From positions 3,230,001 through 3,294,000 of the forward strand of contig NZ_CP039451.1 of the NCBI RefSeq assembly GCF_004843725.1: 64,000 bases of DNA, in the 5' to 3' direction. Source of the stretch: Psychroserpens sp. NJDZ02. Its GTDB lineage: Bacteria; Bacteroidota; Bacteroidia; Flavobacteriales; Flavobacteriaceae. Both the position numbers and the translations under genes were made by a program. Positions 1 through 7,628 of this stretch are shown in pieces. The notes beneath the pieces are model-generated. The model saw only the letters and a program-made list of their open reading frames with translations, searched no databases and was not told the origin of the DNA. Each line of letters starts with the position of its first letter. Positions within the stretch are counted from its first letter, which is position 1.

Positions 1-1
1 A

Positions 2-1204
2 GATAAAACGGAAGATAAACCATATGTTTTATCAGAATATGTGCATGGAGATAATAAAGGAACACAAGAAAAGATAACCTACGATTATTTAATTAATGCT
101 ACAGGTCCAAAATTAAACTTTGAAGCTACAGAGGGTTTATTACCAGGTAAAAACAAAGCGTATTCAGTGTGTACATTCTCTCATGCAGATCATGCTTGGG
201 TAGGTTTGAAAGCATTAATTCAAGAAATGAAAGCGGGTAAAAAAGCTAAAATTCTAATCGGTACAGGTCATGCAAAATCGACTTGTCAAGGTGCTGCTTT
301 TGAATATATTTTAAATGTTGAGCAAGAATTACGTAAGCATAACGTGCGTGACATGGCAGAAGTCACTTGGATTTCTAACGAATACCAACTAGGAGATTTT
401 GGGATGGATGGTATGTTATTAAGTTATGGTAGTATGACCATGAAATCTCATGAAATGGTCGAAATGGTTTTTGAAGACAGAGACATCAAATGGATTCTTG
501 GAGCAGGCGTAAACAAAATTGAAGACGGTACAGCACATTACGAAAATTTAGAAGGAGAATATAAAGTAGAAACTTATGATTTTGCAATGTTAATTCCTTC
601 GTTTTCTGGTCATGGGTTTAAAGCCTATGATAAAAATGAAAACGATATCACAGAAAAGCTTTTTAAAGGTTTTATGATTGTAGATGCTGATTATACGCCA
701 AAACCATATGAACAATGGTCCGTAAAAGATTGGCCAGAAACGTATCAAAATCCAAGTTATAAAAATATTTTTGCTCCAGGAATAGCCTTTGCACCACCAC
801 ATGCCATTTCTAAACCAAGAACTAGTAAAAACGGAACCGTAATTGCTCCAGCGCCACCGCGTACTGGAATGCCATCAGGTATTACCGCAAAATTGGTTGC
901 TGATAATATTATAGATTCTATAAAAAGTGGAAAAGAATCTTTAAATCATAAAGGCTCTATGGGAAATATGGGAGCAGCATGTATTGCTTCTGCTGGTTAC
1001 GGGATGCTATCTGGAAGCGGAGTAAGCATTACAACGTATCCAATTGTACCAGATTATGAGAAATATCCAAAAACCCAAGGTAGACAACTTGGAAAAACCT
1101 TTGGGCAAATAGGTTTAGCAGGACATTGGTTAAAATTAGCATTGCATTATGCCTTTATCTATAAAGCAAAAATGCGCCCATTTTGGTGGTTGATTCCGGA
1201 ATAA
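2..1204 (+). CDS. Sulfide:quinone oxidoreductase-like FAD/NAD(P) flavoprotein (5' end outside window)
   Basis: The reading frame is open from the first bases of the window, so the N-terminus with the dinucleotide-binding Rossmann motif is missing; about 400 residues remain. It reads as the middle and C-terminal part of a membrane-associated pyridine-nucleotide disulfide oxidoreductase of the SQR/NDH-2 type. Family members oxidise sulfide and pass electrons to quinone. Two cysteines lie where SQR-type proteins carry their redox pair: one in the TGHAKSTCQG stretch (about base 290) and one in GAACIAS (about base 980). A hydrophobic amphipathic tail ending in PFWWLIPE would suit monotopic membrane binding. 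A DUF2892 protein and YeeE/YedE transporters about 11 kb away also point to sulfur metabolism, but they are not in the same operon. The family is fairly sure, the exact substrate is not. Confidence 0.75.
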   Translation, partial: DKTEDKPYVLSEYVHGDNKGTQEKITYDYLINATGPKLNFEATEGLLPGKNKAYSVCTFSHADHAWVGLKALIQEMKAGKKAKILIGTGHAKSTCQGAAFEYILNVEQELRKHNVRDMAEVTWISNEYQLGDFGMDGMLLSYGSMTMKSHEMVEMVFEDRDIKWILGAGVNKIEDGTAHYENLEGEYKVETYDFAMLIPSFSGHGFKAYDKNENDITEKLFKGFMIVDADYTPKPYEQWSVKDWPETYQNPSYKNIFAPGIAFAPPHAISKPRTSKNGTVIAPAPPRTGMPSGITAKLVADNIIDSIKSGKESLNHKGSMGNMGAACIASAGYGMLSGSGVSITTYPIVPDYEKYPKTQGRQLGKTFGQIGLAGHWLKLALHYAFIYKAKMRPFWWLIPE

Positions 1205-1306
1205 AAAAACGCCTAATTTTTAATTGATATGAATCGCTTATCCTGAAAGACCAAAGAGAGATTTAGGATATCATGAAAATTTTACAAGAATTTAATAATT
1301 ATCAAA

Positions 1307-1438
1307 ATGACCGAAAGAATATCAAAATATCAAAGATTTAAAATGATGAATCCCATCATTCAGTTTTTTAAATTCATTTATTTGAGTGTAAAAATAATGT
1401 TAGTGGTCGCTGGAGGACATGGAGGTACAAGAAGCTAA
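1307..1438 (+). CDS. Small 43-residue protein downstream of the SQR-like gene
   Basis: An ATG-started frame of 43 codons lies 100 bases after the flavoprotein on the same strand. It has a basic N-terminus (MTERISKYQRFKMM), one hydrophobic segment (residues 15-35) and a glycine-rich tail ending HGGTRS. The hydrophobic, membrane-anchored design and the position suggest a small partner of the upstream membrane oxidoreductase. I have the impression that similar short proteins follow this flavoprotein in other flavobacteria, but I cannot check this here. It is too short for statistical coding support by eye, so confidence is moderate. Confidence 0.45.
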   Translation: MTERISKYQRFKMMNPIIQFFKFIYLSVKIMLVVAGGHGGTRS

Positions 1439-1460
1439 ACAGAAAGAGAGTTGAATAATT

Positions 1461-2066
1461 TTAAACAGCTGCTGATGTTATAATATGCACACCCATAGCA
1501 ATCATTTCAGTTTTAATAGCTTCAAAAGCTTCTAGATCTAAGGGTTTTGCGGCATTTTCAATAAAATAGCATTCAAACCCTTCTTTAACAGCATCACGCA
1601 CAGAAAAGTAAACGCAAATATCCGAAGCTAAACCACAAAAATACAGTTGTGTAGCTCCTTTTTCTTTTAAATAACTAGTTAATCCAGTCGATTTTAAATG
1701 GTTGTTGTCAAAAAAGGCGCTATAACTATCAATATTAATATCGGTACCTTTTCTAAAAATAGCCTCGTATTTTGTGGTGTCTAGTTCAGAGTGCAATTCG
1801 GCACCTTTACTGCCTTGTACGCAATGCTCAGGCCATAAGGTTTGCATTTGTCCTCGCCACTCAATACTATCAAAATCAGATTTTCCTTCTTGATTTACAG
1901 CAAAACTAGAATGTGCTTTTGGGTGCCAATCTTGTGTGGCTACAATCAAGTCGAATTTATCTTGTATGCTATTTATTATAGGTACAATGGTATCGCCATC
2001 AGGAACAGGAAGTGCGCCTCCAGGCATAAAATCGTTTTGCACATCAATGACTAAAAGTGTTTTCAT
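1461..2066 (-). CDS. pncA: Nicotinamidase / pyrazinamidase
   Basis: Hydrolyses nicotinamide to nicotinate and ammonia in the NAD salvage pathway. The 201-residue protein has the isochorismatase-like fold signature: the N-terminal LLVIDVQNDFMPGGAL stretch with catalytic Asp8, the metal-ligand region ATQDWHPKAHSSF, a lysine in the FRKGTD segment, and the catalytic cysteine in ASDICV followed by the usual FSVRDA helix. Length matches the family (about 200). It lies 52 bases after pncB on the same strand, so the two consecutive enzymes of the pathway probably form one transcript. Start ATG at base 2066 gives the expected N-terminus directly before the first beta strand. Confident. Confidence 0.95.
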   Translation of the reverse strand: MKTLLVIDVQNDFMPGGALPVPDGDTIVPIINSIQDKFDLIVATQDWHPKAHSSFAVNQEGKSDFDSIEWRGQMQTLWPEHCVQGSKGAELHSELDTTKYEAIFRKGTDINIDSYSAFFDNNHLKSTGLTSYLKEKGATQLYFCGLASDICVYFSVRDAVKEGFECYFIENAAKPLDLEAFEAIKTEMIAMGVHIITSAAV

Positions 2067-2118
2067 GGTTTGACTATTTTAATATAATAGGCTAGAGCTT
2101 TTAAAACGCGGTTTAAAT

Positions 2119-3516
2119 TTAACTTTTATGCTTGTTAATTAGTTCATTTCGTTCCTTTTTAAGTTGAGTACTCAAACCAACTTTATAGGTATGCGGATTT
2201 TGAAAACGCTTATATTCATTAGGAAGTTGGGCCAAACGGGATTGCGAATATTCTGCAATTTCAGTAACCGTTCTTACAGGTACCATACGCTTACCATGCT
2301 CCATGACTAACTCTAATAGCGGTTCTTTTTTTAGTGCACTAATATCTATCTGTTTAGTAATATCAAAAGGGTGTTCCATTTGGTCAATTTCACCTTCAGA
2401 ATACATAGCAACAGCATCTGCACCATAAAATTGCCCATCCGCATCAATTATGCGATATACTTGCTTTTTAAACGGTAGCGATACTTTTATGATGTTTTCA
2501 GAGAGCTTAATTCTTGGGTCACCATTATATTCAGATAATTTATAAACACCATCTAACGCAGCATCTGGTCGTCCTGTAACCAAATTAGTTCCTACGCCAA
2601 AAACATCAATTGGTGCTTGTTGTTCTTTTAAACTTTTGATAACAAATTCGTCTAACTGATTCGACACTACAATTTTTACATAACTCAAATCAGCAGCGTC
2701 TAAAACGGCTCTTGCTTTTTTAGATAAATAGGCTAAATCGCCACTATCTAATCGGATTCCGAATAATTTCTCACCTTTTTCTTCCATTTCTTTGGCAACT
2801 GTAATCGCATTTGGAAGTCCTAATTTTAGAGTGTTATAAGTGTCAATTAAAAGCACACAGTTTTTAGGTCTTACTTGTGCAAAATCACGAAAAGCATCTA
2901 TTTCATTATCATAACTCTGTATAAACGAATGTGCCATTGTTCCGGTAGATGCGATGTTATAATCTTCTGCAGCTTTCACATTACTAGTACTATCAAAACC
3001 ACCAATAGCAGCAGCTCTAGACGCATAATAACCACCTGTAGCATGGGCACGACGTAATCCCATATCTAACAAAATAGCATCTTTAGCGCTATAGCGTATT
3101 CTGCTCGCTTTGGTTGCAATTAGGGTTTGAAAATTTAAAATATTAAGCAAAAGGGTTTCTATAATTTGTGCTTCAATAATATTAGCTTCAACTTGTAAAA
3201 TAGGACGATTAGGAAAAACAATATCCCCTTCTTTACTAGACCGAATACTACCTTTAAAGCTAAAGTTTTTCAAATACTCTAAAAACTCGTTTTCAAATCC
3301 TTTTTGTTTTAAATATGAAATATCAGACTCTGAAAATTTAAGCGACTCCAATATATCTAAAACATCCTCTAATCCAGTAAATATCGCATACCCATTATCA
3401 AAAGGATTACGACGGTAATAATAATCAAACACCGCTTTACCGTTTGGTTTGGTCACAAAATAGACTTGCGCCATTGTAATTTGATATAGATCCGTATATG
3501 CAGCAGTAATGTCCAT
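2119..3516 (-). CDS. pncB: Nicotinate phosphoribosyltransferase
   Basis: Converts nicotinate, PRPP and ATP to nicotinate mononucleotide, the committed step of the Preiss-Handler route. The 465-residue protein starts MDITAAYTDLYQITMAQVY, typical of the family, and contains the tyrosine-rich substrate region FDYYYRRNPF, an arginine/histidine segment DMGLRRAHATGGYYASRAA, the sequence GIRLDSGDLAYLSKKAR and the phosphate-binding segment FGVGTNLVTG. The length fits the longer bacterial/animal-type NAPRT. It is transcribed ahead of pncA, so nicotinamide deamidation and nicotinate activation are co-encoded. No frameshift seen. Confidence 0.95.
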   Translation of the reverse strand: MDITAAYTDLYQITMAQVYFVTKPNGKAVFDYYYRRNPFDNGYAIFTGLEDVLDILESLKFSESDISYLKQKGFENEFLEYLKNFSFKGSIRSSKEGDIVFPNRPILQVEANIIEAQIIETLLLNILNFQTLIATKASRIRYSAKDAILLDMGLRRAHATGGYYASRAAAIGGFDSTSNVKAAEDYNIASTGTMAHSFIQSYDNEIDAFRDFAQVRPKNCVLLIDTYNTLKLGLPNAITVAKEMEEKGEKLFGIRLDSGDLAYLSKKARAVLDAADLSYVKIVVSNQLDEFVIKSLKEQQAPIDVFGVGTNLVTGRPDAALDGVYKLSEYNGDPRIKLSENIIKVSLPFKKQVYRIIDADGQFYGADAVAMYSEGEIDQMEHPFDITKQIDISALKKEPLLELVMEHGKRMVPVRTVTEIAEYSQSRLAQLPNEYKRFQNPHTYKVGLSTQLKKERNELINKHKS

Positions 3517-3617
3517 AAATTTATAAGTTTAGTTTACTAAGATATTTAAAATTTGAAAAACTTAAGGTCTCAATTTTTAAAGAAATTAATAGAATTTAAT
3601 ATTTTATTTAGTCCAAA

Positions 3618-4616
3618 TTAATTCCCTTTCACACGTTGCCAAAGTTCTGATAATAGCTTTTTACCGTCATTAGAATTTTTTGGAGCTTCAATAAATGAAA
3701 CCTTACCAGAAGGATCAACTTCTAACTTGTATTTAAAAACAAAGTTTTCTGATTTGGGTTTTAAACTCAATAATCCAAAACGTAAATCGTTAAAATAAAG
3801 GGTGTTTTCTGTTTTAGTAATGGTGTACCAACCTTCTGTAATGGCAATCATTTTCTTGACACTTTTATCCTCAACAAGACTACCTAGTAAGTCGTGGTTT
3901 TTTGGATAGCTTTCAAAAGTGATGGGTTGGCTATCAAAAAAGGAATAATTCCCCAATAAATAAGCATCATCAGTTTGCACGTTAGCACTCCAAAGTATCG
4001 TGTTTAATGGCGATGGTCTTGTGTCAATATCCAAATAAGCAATATTTTGTTTTTTTAAAGCAGATTCGAATTTTGTGTAAGCTGCCCATTTTAAAAGTAG
4101 TGTAATGGCTAAGTACGATGTACTTATTATTAATCCCATTTTGTTATAAAAGCGACGTTTGGGAGTCGTCCGTTTTTGACGCATTGCCAAAATCAAGAAT
4201 ATCAGAAAAGGGACTGTGTACAATGGATCAACTACAAATATGTTTTTAAAAGCTAATCGTAAATCAAAAGGCCAAAACAGTTGCGTTCCCCAAGTGGTGT
4301 GAGCATCTAATATAGGATGGGTTACAAATGCTAAAAAAAATAGCCAAGTCCAGTTTTTAAAGTTTTTATAGGTTTCGTACCGTGTGACAATCCATGCGAA
4401 AATAGGCGCAAAAAGCACAGAAAACACAATAGAATGTGTAAACCCGCGATGCACATAAAGCGCAGTGACATTGTCCGTAAAAAAGGAGGCTAAGACATCT
4501 AAATCAGGAATAGTTCCTGCAATAGCACCATAAAGCATGGCCTTGTTTCCAACTTTTCTACCTAAAACAGCTTCTCCTACAGCTGCTCCTAATACTATTT
4601 GTGTTAATGAATCCAT
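3618..4616 (-). CDS. YdjM-type membrane-bound metal-dependent hydrolase
   Basis: A roughly 332-residue integral membrane protein of the DUF457/YdjM group (putative metal-dependent hydrolases; function not established). N-terminal MDSLTQIVLGAAVGEAVLGRKVG, then the conserved histidine/aspartate motifs HRGFTHS and THPILDAHTTWGTQ between membrane spans; the C-terminal third looks extracytoplasmic. An upstream in-frame ATG at 4643 exists, but the start at 4616 is preferred: it gives the family's usual N-terminus, and a TAnnTTTG promoter element sits between the two candidates, which would put the longer start upstream of the transcript. Confidence 0.8.
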   Translation of the reverse strand: MDSLTQIVLGAAVGEAVLGRKVGNKAMLYGAIAGTIPDLDVLASFFTDNVTALYVHRGFTHSIVFSVLFAPIFAWIVTRYETYKNFKNWTWLFFLAFVTHPILDAHTTWGTQLFWPFDLRLAFKNIFVVDPLYTVPFLIFLILAMRQKRTTPKRRFYNKMGLIISTSYLAITLLLKWAAYTKFESALKKQNIAYLDIDTRPSPLNTILWSANVQTDDAYLLGNYSFFDSQPITFESYPKNHDLLGSLVEDKSVKKMIAITEGWYTITKTENTLYFNDLRFGLLSLKPKSENFVFKYKLEVDPSGKVSFIEAPKNSNDGKKLLSELWQRVKGN

Positions 4617-4624
4617 ATAGCATG

Positions 4625-4632
4625 CAAAAGTA
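4625..4632 (-). promoter_or_regulatory. Flavobacterial -7 element (TACTTTTG) of the YdjM-like gene
   Basis: On the minus strand this reads TACTTTTG, a full match to the Bacteroidota -7 consensus TAnnTTTG, with a TTG 22 bases upstream as a -33 element. It lies only about 8 bases ahead of the preferred ATG at 4616, so the mRNA leader would be very short or absent. That spacing is inferred, not measured. Confidence 0.5.
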
Positions 4633-4879
4633 AGGGATACCAATTTATTTATAACAAGACTTCGGTTTTATGTTGCTTTTTGCTCGCTTAATAAAAGGTA
4701 ATTGTTAGCGTTTTTTTTTTGTTCTGTTTTTAGTAATTATTTAATAAACAGAGTTTTATATGATAATTATCAGTGTGTGTGCTTTTTGTTTATTCTAAAT
4801 TTAGAGCTGTTACTGCTATTTTGATTGCGATTACTTTTCTTAAGTAACCTATGTTACTGACTAAAGTAAATTCCTGAAC

Positions 4880-4887
4880 TATTTTTG
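4880..4887 (+). promoter_or_regulatory. Flavobacterial -7 element (TATTTTTG) of the RND efflux operon
   Basis: A full match to TAnnTTTG, 19 bases upstream of the start codon of the TolC-like gene. It is the best promoter candidate for the three-gene efflux operon. No clear operator palindrome was seen nearby. Confidence 0.55.
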
Positions 4888-4906
4888 TACTGTAAATTAA
4901 TAATTA

Positions 4907-6214
4907 ATGAAAAAACACATATATATAGCCGCGTTACTTTTTGTTTTCAGTATATCTGTTAAAGCACAAGATTTGGTGCCCATAGCAAAATCTGATGTTT
5001 TGTCTAAAGTATCAGAACGTAACACTAGTATAAAAATTTCTGAAGAGGACTTTAAACAAGCCAGAGCAGATTATAGACAAACCAATGCGGTGTTTTTACC
5101 AAACATTACAGCAAGTCACACTGCAATGGCGACAACTAATCCATTGATGGCTTTTGGTTCTAAATTAAATCAGGAGATTTTAACGCAAAACGATTTTAAT
5201 CCGGCATTGCTAAACGATCCCTCTCAGATTGAAAACTATGCCACCAAGTTCGAAATTCAGCAACCATTAATAAATTTAGATGGTATTTACCAACGTAAAG
5301 CAGCTAAATCTAAAATGGAAGCGATGTCTTTAAAGACAGAACGCACACAGGATTATTTAGCTTTTGAAGTAGATAAAGCCTACATGCAGTTACAATTAGC
5401 TTACAAAGCAGTAAGTGTTTTAGAGAAAGCTTTGGACGCAGCAAATGCTAATAAGAAGCTAGCTGACGATAGCTTTAAACAAGGGTATTTGCAACGTGCA
5501 GATGTGTTGAATGTTGAAGTCCGTGTCACTGAGGTTCAAAACCAGTTACAAACCGCTAAAAGTAATGTGCAAAATGCGTCTAATTATTTGTCTTTTTTAA
5601 TGAATGATGATACTTATGTTGTGTACATGCCTAGTGACGATTTAACCATTGGCACATTTACAATGGAAGACAAAGCAGTGTCTGAAAACAGATCGGATAT
5701 TAAAGCCATGCAATTGGCCTCAAACGCTTATGAAGCGATGAATAAAGCTGATAAAATGGCGTTTTTACCACGTTTAAATGCGTTTGGGAGTTATGAGCTG
5801 TATGACGATAACATTTTTCAAGGCGGTTCTAATGGATACTTATTCGGAGCACAATTAAGTTGGGATATATTTCAAGGCTCTAAACGTATTGGAAAAGCGC
5901 AAAAAAGTAAATCGGAATTCGAAAAATCTAAATTAGAATACAAGCAATATGTGTCTAAAAGTAATTTAGAATTAAATAAAGCGAAACGCGCCTTTATAGA
6001 TGCTGACAATAAGTTAAAATTAACAACTTTAGCATTACAACAATCTGAAGAATCTTTAAGAATTAGAACCAACAGATTTAAAGAAGGTTTAGAAAAAACG
6101 TCTGATTTATTACTAGCCGAAACGCAATATGCACAAAAACAATTGGAGTACTACCAAACCATTTTTGAATACAATTACACACAAGCATACTTACAATTTT
6201 TAACTAAAGAATAA
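4907..6214 (+). CDS. TolC-family outer membrane efflux protein
   Basis: Outer-membrane channel of a tripartite efflux system. The 435-residue protein has a cleavable signal peptide (MKKHIYIAALLFVFSISVKAQ) and two similar halves of long, heptad-like alpha-helices (for example LAFEVDKAYMQLQLAYKAV and the matching C-terminal half), the OEP-repeat architecture of TolC. Its length matches the family. It is the first gene of an operon with the membrane-fusion adaptor (108 bases downstream) and the RND pump, so it is the exit duct of that pump. The substrate cannot be told from sequence. Confidence 0.9.
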   Translation: MKKHIYIAALLFVFSISVKAQDLVPIAKSDVLSKVSERNTSIKISEEDFKQARADYRQTNAVFLPNITASHTAMATTNPLMAFGSKLNQEILTQNDFNPALLNDPSQIENYATKFEIQQPLINLDGIYQRKAAKSKMEAMSLKTERTQDYLAFEVDKAYMQLQLAYKAVSVLEKALDAANANKKLADDSFKQGYLQRADVLNVEVRVTEVQNQLQTAKSNVQNASNYLSFLMNDDTYVVYMPSDDLTIGTFTMEDKAVSENRSDIKAMQLASNAYEAMNKADKMAFLPRLNAFGSYELYDDNIFQGGSNGYLFGAQLSWDIFQGSKRIGKAQKSKSEFEKSKLEYKQYVSKSNLELNKAKRAFIDADNKLKLTTLALQQSEESLRIRTNRFKEGLEKTSDLLLAETQYAQKQLEYYQTIFEYNYTQAYLQFLTKE

Positions 6215-6277
6215 AAAAGATACAAGAATATAGAACCAAGAATCAAGATTGATTTCCGAGTTTTTAATTATAAAAAT

Positions 6278-6302
6278 GTCACACTGAGCTTGTCTAAGTG
6301 TC
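6278..6302 (+). repeat. Fragment of a dispersed 'GTCACACTGAGCTTGTC' type repeat
   Basis: A short stretch between the TolC and adaptor genes that matches the half-palindromic intergenic repeat common in flavobacterial genomes. Only one arm is present, so it is a decayed copy. It has no coding role. Confidence 0.4.
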
Positions 6303-6322
6303 TTAAATAAAAAATAATAACC

Positions 6323-7399
6323 ATGAAAAACATATATACAATCCTAACACTGTCTGTAGCGCTATTAGTAGCAAGTTGTGGAAGCGAAGACAAAAAACCT
6401 GTTGTAGATAATACACCAGCAATTAACGTAAAAACTAGTCAAGTAGCAGCAAACAGTAATAGTCCTTTTTTATCTGTAAGCGGAAAAATTCAAGCGACAA
6501 ATAGTGCAGATTTAAGTACTAGAATGATGGGGTACGTTAATAAAGTATATGTAAACGTGGGAGACAAAGTCCGTAAAGGACAATTATTAGTGTCTATTAA
6601 TAATAGCGATTTACAAGCCAAAAGAGCTCAAGTAAATGCTGGAATAACTGAAGCTAATGCTGCTTTAAGCAATGCTCAAAAAGATTACAACCGTTTTAAA
6701 AACTTATTTGCAGACAAAAGTGCGTCTCAAAAAGAGATGGATGATATGACTGCTAATTACGAAATGGCAAAAGCTAGAGTAGAAGGGGCTAATCAAATGA
6801 AAAACGAAATTAACGCACAGTTTGCTTACAGTAATATTACTGCGCCTTTTAGCGGAACAGTAACTAGTAAAACTGTAGAAGCTGGTAATATGGCAAATCC
6901 TGGTGTACCACTAATAAGTATTGAAACACCTGGAAATTTTGAAGTTATGGCAATGGTGCCTGAAACTGAAATTTCTGAGATTAAATCAGGAACTACAGTG
7001 GATGTTTTAGTAAAATCCATAAATAAAACGTTGAAAGGAAAAGTAAAAGAGGTCAGCACTTCAGCTAAAAATACAGGAGGGCAATATTTAGTGAAAATAG
7101 ATTTAGATAAAACAGAAGCTAATATTTTATCAGGGATGTTTACAACAGTTCAATTTCCTGTGGAAAGAAAAGCCACGTCATCTATGGTCTTAATTCCGAA
7201 GGATGCTATTATAACTAATGGGCAATTATCTGGTGTCTATACCGTAAGCCAAAGTAATACCGCATTATTACGTTGGTTACGTTTAGGCAGAACTTTTGGA
7301 GATCAAGTAGAAGTGTTATCTGGTTTAAATGCAGACGAAGCATACATTGTTTCTGCTGAAGGAAAACTGTTTAATGGCGCAAAAATTACAATTCAATAA
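6323..7399 (+). CDS. RND efflux periplasmic adaptor (membrane fusion protein, lipoprotein)
   Basis: Links the inner-membrane pump to the TolC-like channel. 358 residues. The N-terminus is a lipoprotein signal with lipobox VASC at residues 16-19, so Cys19 would be lipidated. Order: first half of a lipoyl/barrel-sandwich domain (GYVNKVYVNVGDKVRKGQLL), an alpha-helical hairpin (about 95-150), the second lipoyl half (ITAPFSGTVTSKTVEAGNMANPG), a beta-barrel domain and a membrane-proximal domain. The duplicated lipoyl motif is diagnostic of HlyD/AcrA-type adaptors. It lies in the operon between the channel and pump genes. Confidence 0.92.
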   Translation: MKNIYTILTLSVALLVASCGSEDKKPVVDNTPAINVKTSQVAANSNSPFLSVSGKIQATNSADLSTRMMGYVNKVYVNVGDKVRKGQLLVSINNSDLQAKRAQVNAGITEANAALSNAQKDYNRFKNLFADKSASQKEMDDMTANYEMAKARVEGANQMKNEINAQFAYSNITAPFSGTVTSKTVEAGNMANPGVPLISIETPGNFEVMAMVPETEISEIKSGTTVDVLVKSINKTLKGKVKEVSTSAKNTGGQYLVKIDLDKTEANILSGMFTTVQFPVERKATSSMVLIPKDAIITNGQLSGVYTVSQSNTALLRWLRLGRTFGDQVEVLSGLNADEAYIVSAEGKLFNGAKITIQ

Positions 7400-7454
7400 C
7401 TAATAAGTTGCGTTAAGGATAGAAACGACATCCTTTTTTACTTAATAAATAAGC

Positions 7455-7542
7455 TGTCATTACGAGGAGTGCAACGACGTGGTAATCTCCCAATCGATTA
7501 AGAGATTGCCACAGTAAATAAAAAAAACACTCAGTAATGACA
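7455..7542 (+). repeat. Imperfect palindromic repeat in the adaptor-pump spacer
   Basis: Outer arms TGTCATTAC and GTAATGACA enclose inner arms GTGGTAATCTC and GAGATTGCCAC, so the 88-base stretch can fold into a long hairpin. It fits the class of palindromic intergenic repeats with the GTCATTRCGAGG start seen in many bacterial genomes. It sits inside the efflux operon, where it could act on mRNA stability or differential expression; that role is inference. Confidence 0.65.
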
Positions 7543-7628
7543 GGTGAAAAAGATACAGTGTATAGCCTGTTAAAACGCCCAAAATATAAATATTTCCATT
7601 GTCATGGGAATAATAAAAAGTAATAATT

